Part shown: in pieces, positions 57,804-64,000 of the stretch
How positions within the stretch are numbered: position 1 is the stretch's first letter
Layout of the letters: each line of letters begins with the position of its first letter
DNA from: Paraphysoderma sedebokerense
Lineage: Eukaryota; Blastocladiomycota; Physodermatomycetes; Physodermatales; Physodermataceae
Assembly: GCA_025602915.1 (NCBI GenBank)
Contig: JAHLJZ010000056.1
Location: 62,001-126,000 of the forward strand
DNA: 64,000 nt
Reading direction: 5' to 3'
Notes under the pieces: model-generated
The model's input: only the letters and a program-made list of their open reading frames with translations
The model's database searches: none
Told to the model about the DNA's origin: nothing
Position numbers and translations under genes: made by a program

Positions 57804-59486
57804 TTACAAAACTTCACCGTCCCTCATTAATGGACCGTTGTCGGTGTCCTCGCATGTGTATCTTCCGTTCCCCCAGTAAAGATCCCATCCGCCTGCATCG
57901 TAAAAGAAACATAGAATCAAATTCAGTACATAAATAGGTGTATATTGATCCCGAGGAACACTTACCAGGACCCCATCCAGCAAAATTAATGTGCCTATCC
58001 CTTCGGACATTCCACCAGGGTGATCCCCAGGTACACCTTCGATCGTCACCATCCAATGGATCGCATAGATACGTTCGAGGAGGATCTTCTTCAGATTGTA
58101 GAGCTGAGAGTTTACCATTCGGTAACAGATCACGGTGAGTGATAAAAATTTGGCGGGGTATGTGGCGAAAACCTGGGAGGAAAAAGTGGAAATTAGTATC
58201 AGAATGTTCAAGCGTGAAAATGCTAATGCCGGCCAGCAAGTACTGGAAGTAATAAAATAAATTCAATTCAATGAGAAAGAATAAGATAATTACCGTAAAA
58301 TGAAGGTGGTAAACGAACTATCGGATCTCCTAAGAGTGTTTTGCAATTGACGTCAATACGAACGTTTACACCCTTTATAACCAGAATAGTACTGAAATTG
58401 TGTTACCTTCGTATTGAACATTCCACACTTTTACATTCATTTCGCGCAGTACTTCAATGAATTCCTTATTTACAAATCTGGGGCTTCCGAACGACCACCT
58501 GTATTAGAATATCAAAATTGGTAAGACCTAAGAATTTGCAAGCAACAAGCAATCACGAGCTTGCGGACTAATCAGTCGACTTACGCTTCGATCAGTTCTG
58601 ACGGAATGCCCATTTCTAGTATCATATAAAACGCAGCCAGTACAGCAAGCGGTGCACCTTATTATTTTTGCAAAACCATGAAAATACGTTGGACACTACG
58701 CTAAGAGCGCCGGCTGAAAAAGATTTAAATCATACCTCGACTGTGACCAGTTACAAGAATATTATAGCGTGGGTACTTCTCGTGAAGCGTTTTCATAATT
58801 GATTTAACTTGGTCCCATACTTTTAGGAAACCTTGGAAGAGTCCCTTATATATCCGCAGGCCGGGCCATTTTTGATTATTATAGACAAAAGGGACTTTCC
58901 AAAACCTTCGATTATCCTTCCAGTCCTTTTCTTCTGAGCTACCAGGGAATGAGATAATAATTGTTGAATCTAATGGGTGGCTTTGCCCTAATTTGGATGT
59001 TGAAGGAACGGGATGTTGAAGGAATACAGCGCCGCCGTTGAAGATTGGTGCTCCTTGCATGTTGATATGTGCAATCAGCTCCAGTCCTGGAGATCTTTCA
59101 CCTTGCGCCGGCTGATGTGTGCGTCCCTGGAATCTTAACGTTTGTCTTGTATACTCTCGACCTGTGAATTTTATATGTCAGTATGTCCAGGAATGGCACT
59201 GCAACGAGGAATGAAAGCACTTACACCGACTGCAGTTCCGCCACGATTGTAAATCTACCCTAGGACAGTTCGACATACTAGAGGCAACCGCTATCAGCTT
59301 AGCTTTTTTGATGAAATACGGATCTGGAATTTCTAAAGGCGCCAGTTTATTTCCACGTTTATAGAGAGCTTGTGTCTCATGTTCACTTATATTGGCATTG
59401 GCGGGAGCACCTGACACATAAATTATGATGATGAGCAGAAGTAATAGGGTATGAGCCGAAGATTTTATAAGCCAAAAATTCGACAT
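57804..59486 (-). CDS. Secreted class-3 (alpha/beta hydrolase) lipase
   Basis: Seven exons: complement(57804..57892, 57966..58172, 58294..58329, 58407..58498, 58585..58657, 58736..59161, 59225..59486), giving 394 residues in phase. The signal peptide is followed by a pro-region ending ALYKR, a Kex2-type site. The catalytic triad can be placed: the nucleophile elbow VTGHSRGGAPLAVLA (Ser228), Asp286 in EGDPIVRLPPSFY, and His357 in DRHINFAGW. An oxyanion/strand segment IIISFPGSSEEKDW precedes the elbow. This is the fold of fungal triacylglycerol lipases and feruloyl-esterase-like enzymes (Lipase_3). It likely hydrolyses extracellular acyl esters. Exon 5 is only 36 nt; its acceptor CTTAG/GAGATC was selected because it restores the GDPIVRLPP motif. 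Confidence 0.9.
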
Positions 59487-60265
59487 TCCTTGAGGGAGAA
59501 TAATTTAGTACTGTTCGAAAACAGTCAATTGCTTCAGCGGATTTTATAGAATTTTTTACATTCTATCTAAATGACGTGGCGGATGATGAATCGAACCTTG
59601 GGAACATCAGAAGGGGTATTTTCATGAGTATTGAATTGTCTGGGTAAACGTTGTTTGAGGACCATGCTAATTTTCTTTTATTCCAATTAACTTCAGAATT
59701 TGAAACCACGATGATTTAGCATCGCGAACGTTGCACGACAGGAATAATGCCATTTGTGATTCAGCAGCGTGGGCCTTACGTGAGAAAAAGCCTTCCAACG
59801 CTACGTTCATCGGCCTGTCAGTGTCAATTATGCTTCTCGTAAAGCGATATCGTTGTATTTTAAACCCCGTATCATAAAGCCAACGCTGTTACGCCGTATT
59901 TTAATCCATTGTTCTTCGATAGAAACTGAATTCAAACGTTTCAAAATACCATTGACAAGCGATTGATACCACGAGACAGCATTTGTATTACAGGCTGAGA
60001 TTTTCCATGACAATAGGTGAATGATTCCTTCAAACTCATTTAAGACTTGGATGTGGAACACATAATGCAAATTCTTGCAGAATAGAATGATAGTTGCGTA
60101 AGACAATCAGATTTTAATTCGTTTATATTCATTTAAGTTCAAAGACCTTAATGATACTGATTACATATATCTTCATTCTGGCGCTCAACGTAATATTCAC
60201 AAAAACAGTATAATAAAAACCTAGTATCATACAAATTTACAAATTTTGATAGGGACAATACTTGT
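59487..60265. other. Intergenic with one weak minus-strand frame
   Basis: Promoter of the lipase gene and 3' flank of the LPMO-like gene. A minus-strand frame at 59828-60106 (92 codons, e.g. LNEFEGIIHLLSWKISACNT, RRNSVGFMIRGLKYNDIALR) is moderately protein-like but has no family, splice partner or promoter I can identify. Confidence 0.3.
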
Positions 60266-61341
60266 TTATGCACAAGTAAAAGCAGTTCCTGCGCCGGAGC
60301 ATGAAGTACCAGCGGGGCATTTCACCGTTTGAAAAACTCCAGAAGCGCAAATCACATATTCTTGTTCGTTGACACATTTCACTGAACCAGTGTCTTCGAA
60401 AGAACAAGACGAACCGGCCTCAGGCGCAAGAGCTTTTGGCTCCTTTTTGGGCAAATTTGATGGTGACGGTGGATTTGTTGGAGTTGAACTTGTTTGTGGC
60501 GGATTAACCGATGCTGGTGGATTCGATGGTCCAGGTACAGGTAATGAAGGGGCTTTATCTTGAGCACCACGACCGGGAAGTACGATAGTAGGTTCAGATG
60601 GTGCCGCGGATTGTGTTGGAGTTGGTTGAGCGCCGGTTCCATTACCGGATCCGCCACCGCCATTACCAGTGCCACCAGCAACGTTAATATCAACACAGGA
60701 ATCTAATATTCACCAGGACATAAGACAAACGGAAAAAGAAAAAAGAAATCAATATCATGACTGAGCGAACAGATAAAATTGAGATTTCAACCAACCATAA
60801 TCTTCTGGACTAACGGGAATATGAGTAGCCCTCACTTCTGTTTTAATCACGCAATCCGTGCAACCAGGGTTACTAGGAATCTCTACCGGAAATGCCGAAC
60901 CTTTGGCAACACAATCCTTTAAACTACCTAAATCATTTACTACTTTTCCAGATTGTCTATCAATCAATGAAGCTTTACACATTCCGACATGTGATGCCCC
61001 ACCGCCAACTTCAAATGTGAGTGTCATTTTTGTACCGGCTGAAACAGATTTACCTTTGGTGGCAGGTAATTCGAGGCAATCCCGAACAGGACGAAGAATA
61101 TTTCCACCTATTAGAGTAAACCAGACCAAAAATTCAATTTAATTAAATTATTAAGTTAAATCAGTTTCAGAACACAGTGGGAATCGTTGTTGCTATTATT
61201 ACCTTTGATAGGCCAGAAACGTTGATTATCTAGTTTCCCGAATTTAGCTTGTTCTCTGGACCCGACTAACGTAAAATGAGCATCACAAATATCAACAGTA
61301 AAAACCGCAAGCAAAATTGCAGGAGTGATTGAAAACTTCAT
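60266..61341 (-). CDS. Secreted LPMO-like protein with a CBM19-like C-terminal domain
   Basis: Three exons: complement(60266..60702, 60796..61107, 61203..61341), giving 295 residues in phase. The signal peptide ends ...DICDA, so the mature protein begins with His22 (HFTLVGSRE), the N-terminal histidine required for the copper brace of lytic polysaccharide monooxygenases. A second histidine lies in GGGASHVGMC (His86). Paired cysteines occur at RDCLEL, LKDCVAK, GCTDC and DSCVDI. A Pro/Ser/Thr/Gly linker leads to a C-terminal Cys-patterned domain (GSSCSFEDTGSVKCV, YVICASGVF, CPAGTSCSGAGTAFTCA) like CBM19, a chitin-binding module of fungal chitinases. Likely an oxidative enzyme or copper protein acting on chitin or the cell wall; the AA family number cannot be set by eye. 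Confidence 0.78.
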
Positions 61342-61972
61342 GTTTTGTAGACCCGATTAGTTTGAATTTCTGAAACCAGTAAAAGGCGATGGTCTGAAGT
61401 CTGAGTTGATCTTGATTTTTATTTTTTTGAAAAGTTTTCATCCCCCCTTTATATAATTTTATTCCGGTTAATGTAATATAAATATTTGCCTAGACCAGAA
61501 CAATCCCAGCAGAAAATATTCAGCTAATTTTCCATTGTTGTATAGTTTTGTAATCTAATGAAATCGATTGTTGGGTTAGCTAAACTTGGAACGCCAAGAT
61601 CTCATAAGTAAACGCGTGGAAGTAAATTCATTAAGTTGCCTAGGGAAACGGTTGCAGAGTTTTAGACTCAAAGTGGCTGTCGTGTCAAGTTGTTTTGACC
61701 TCGTTTTAAATAATTTCATGAATGGTGGGCTTGTATATGAGGATTCAACGATTTAGGATATATTTCGTGACACTATGGAAACTTGGCGTCACTGAATTTC
61801 TGACGTTTTGAGTCGCAGGTTAATCACAACGGGTTGTTTATGTTATTGTTGAATTAATCTATTGATGTTGTGAATGTTTGGCGTATCTATGGTATACTAT
61901 AATACAGAGGAACACAAAACGCCAAAGTTTGTGTTATACATCGTCATGTTTTGCCTGATGCATCTGATCTTT
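61342..61972. other. Intergenic, no supported gene
   Basis: Promoter of the LPMO-like gene and 3' flank of the AGC kinase. AT-rich; nothing recognised. Confidence 0.4.
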
Positions 61973-64000
61973 CTAATTGATTGCATTCGATACTACTGCT
62001 GAGCCACTTTCCACTCCAGTCGTCCCAGATGTGGATGCACCTTCTTCTTTCACACCAGAAAGGTTACTCTCGACAATACCATTTTCTTCCCCGTCTTCGC
62101 CTTCATCCCCCAGAACTTCTCGCTTAACATCATCGAGTTCACCAACAAAGGTAAACCCAGCAAACGCTTCATCGTCGTCATTCTTTCGACGAATGCTACC
62201 CCCTTTCCTTCCCACTTTACTAGTCCCATTGGTACTTTTCAACTCGGCGACTTCCTCTTCCCAAAACACAGGGTCAATGTACTTTAAATCTTCTACGCCT
62301 TCAACATCAGGTTTGAAAGGAGGCAAATACTCTTTACGAATAACCATATTCCAATCTACCCCCGTGAAAAATTCATGAGTCTTCACTTCACTGGCGTCCC
62401 CGACGCTACCTAACCTCCGAGCAGGTAATTTGACTAGTAACCCTGCAACAAGTTTTCTAGAGATAAAGGAAACGTGGCTCGGAAATCGGAGTTTTTCGGT
62501 AAGAATTTTATCGAATAGAGTAGACGTGTTTGTACTGTAGAACGGAGGTAATCCGACCAACATCTCATAAATGACTGTACCGAGACACCACCAATCAACA
62601 CTGAAACCGTAGGATTGTTTTCGCAATATTTCGGGAGCAAGGTACTCGGGGGTTCCGCAAAATGTTGACGTCGTAGAACCATGTTGAGAGATACCTTCCT
62701 TTGCAAGGCCAAAATCAGTCAAGGCAATGTGACCTAACAAAATGCCAGGACAGGGTCAGTATGCGTTATTAAATAAATTTGAATAAACAACAAAAAGAGG
62801 GGAAAATCCCTTACCATCTTTGTCCAACAAAATATTCTAAACAAGAAAATCCAAGGGACGGTATTAAGTCAGCCAATGTCTAGATTACAACAACCAAATA
62901 GAAGCAACAAACCTCAGGTTTTAAATCTCTATACACAATATTCATAGTATGTAAATACTCCAATGCAGAGACAATCTCGGCTGCATAAAATCGTACACGG
63001 TCCTCCGAGAAACGCCGTTCCCTTTGAAGATGAAAAAACAGTTCACCGCCGTTGACATAATCTGTTGAAAAAATCGATTGTGAGGAAATTGTTATGTTTG
63101 ATATTACACTGACGACACCTGGTCCGTATAACGTACCTAAAACGAAGTACAGATTTTCGGGTGTCTGAAATGAGTACTGGAGTCCGATCAAGAACGGATG
63201 CCTTATATTCGTTCGCAGTACATTTCGTTCTAATACCAAGGCAAATTAAAACCGTCAATTAATTTACACAATCTTAAATTTCCTTTGTGACGACAACGAA
63301 AGAAGAAAAAGAAAACACAAACCACTCATCACATGTTTAATTTCATTTGGATGACTTTTCAACATTACTTTTGATATAACTTTGATAGCGCATTCCTTAG
63401 ACGTCGTTTTGTGACGGGCGAGCATAACCTGCGATAAAACAAAATGAATACAACACAATCGGACAAAAGAAGAGGGCGTTATAACGAGACAACATACCTT
63501 TCCAAAGGTTCCCTTGCCAATCACTTTTAATAACTTGAAATCGTCTAAACAGACTTTGGCTTTTCGTTTTGACATTCGCTGAACACCGGCTATCACCATT
63601 TCATCTTTGACTTCTTTCTCGGGCGTTAGGTCTGACGATAGAGCGTTTATAGGACTTGAAGTGGGAGGAGGCTGCGGTTGAGATGATGAAGATGTAGATG
63701 GAGCGGAAGTGGTGGATGTTGCCTCGGTTTGTGTGAGTGATGGAGGTATAGACGTTAATTCGGGCACAAGAGTTGGCACAGTCGCTTGTTTTTCGGGACT
63801 AGATACAACCTGTTTTGATGTGATAATAGAAGGAGAGGCCGACAGTTCATCTTCTTCCACTGTTTTTTCGAGATGGCTTGTTAATTTAGAACTCGATTTC
63901 GGTGGGGTAAAATCAAACAATTCTTTCAATGGGGTGGTCGGTGTAGGTTTACTACCACTTCCGTGAATAGTATGTTCGTTTATTTCTTCATTTGAAAGGT
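61973..64000 (-). CDS. AGC-family protein kinase, SGK/Ypk-like (5' end outside window)
   Basis: Exons complement(61973..62733, 62815..62836, 62913..63061, 63137..63229, 63323..63428, 63498..>64000), all in phase. An N-terminal Ser/Pro-rich region precedes [15 protein letters not shown] (glycine loop), ECAIKVISK (catalytic Lys), [35 protein letters not shown] (catalytic loop), [11 protein letters not shown], and the activation loop [15 protein letters not shown]. The last matches the PDK1 site of SGK and Akt exactly. [20 protein letters not shown] and the AGC C-tail follow, with a hydrophobic motif [10 protein letters not shown], the TORC2 target site in Ypk/SGK kinases. The acidic/Gly-rich extension after the hydrophobic motif is unusual. 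Likely acts in TORC2 signalling for membrane and lipid homeostasis (family knowledge). A PH domain, which would indicate Akt, was not seen in the visible part. Confidence 0.93.

Noticed and set aside
58330-58406. Using the in-frame acceptor at TTATAAAG to add GVNVRIDVNC to the lipase
   Set aside because: It breaks the phase of the preceding exon; the CTTAG acceptor restores the phase and the conserved GDPIVRLPP motif.
59575-59650. B-box-like GGTTCGATTC on the minus strand suggesting a tRNA
   Set aside because: The flanking bases do not form a T-arm stem and no acceptor stem or anticodon arm can be drawn.

Overview
The window reads as nuclear DNA of a fungus, probably an early-diverging, non-Dikarya lineage (inference). 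The support is GT-AG introns of mostly 50-110 nt in nearly every gene, fungal marker genes (HSP104, SIP5, a Kex2-type processed secretome, an SGK/Ypk-type AGC kinase), and gene types seen more often in zoosporic or zygomycete fungi: a BICD/Spindly-like dynein adaptor, IPT plus cadherin-like nine-pass membrane proteins, and an LPMO-like protein with a CBM19-like tail. I assembled gene models by hand from open frames and splice sites. Most close exactly in phase, but none has been tested against transcripts.

Layout. 1-5 kb (minus strand): the 3' part of an EB1/Bim1 microtubule plus-end gene, then a complete 9-exon HSP104 with a heat-shock-element-like promoter. 5.54 kb: tRNA-Val(AAC). 6-16.5 kb: an island of five secreted-protein genes. 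Four are paralogues with the same exon phases and a fold signature that may be ADP-ribosyltransferase-like; the fifth is an unrelated helical secreted protein. The 3' end of the last paralogue is tandemly duplicated. 16.5-22 kb: a kelch-BTB gene (minus) and SIP5 (plus) fire divergently from one promoter region. 22.8-23.8 kb: a small four-exon membrane-anchored protein.

24-33 kb is an accessory region. It holds several copies of an unclassified interspersed repeat in both orientations, a triplicated ~107-bp unit, orphan coding fragments on the minus strand, and an intact secreted GH26-like glycosidase gene between oppositely oriented repeat copies. 33.5-36 kb: a coiled-coil protein with a CC1 box, a Spindly-type motif and a C-terminal membrane segment, which I read as a dynein-dynactin adaptor. 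36.5-50.2 kb: two tandem paralogous giant membrane proteins (minus). They share a 2.75-kb stretch that looks base-for-base identical, introns included, inside otherwise diverged genes; this is a signature of recent gene conversion or an assembly error.

51-57.3 kb: a HAD phosphatase, clathrin light chain (minus) and a RhoGAP (plus) that diverges from clathrin light chain and carries a C-terminal NPF motif, so two endocytosis-linked genes may share a promoter. 57.8-61.3 kb: a secreted class-3 lipase and an LPMO-like/CBM19-like protein, both minus. 62-64 kb: the 3' part of an SGK/Ypk-like AGC kinase that runs off the window. The secreted hydrolases, LPMO-like protein and small secreted paralogues suggest an organism that digests or infects other organisms, but the sequence does not name the host or substrate.
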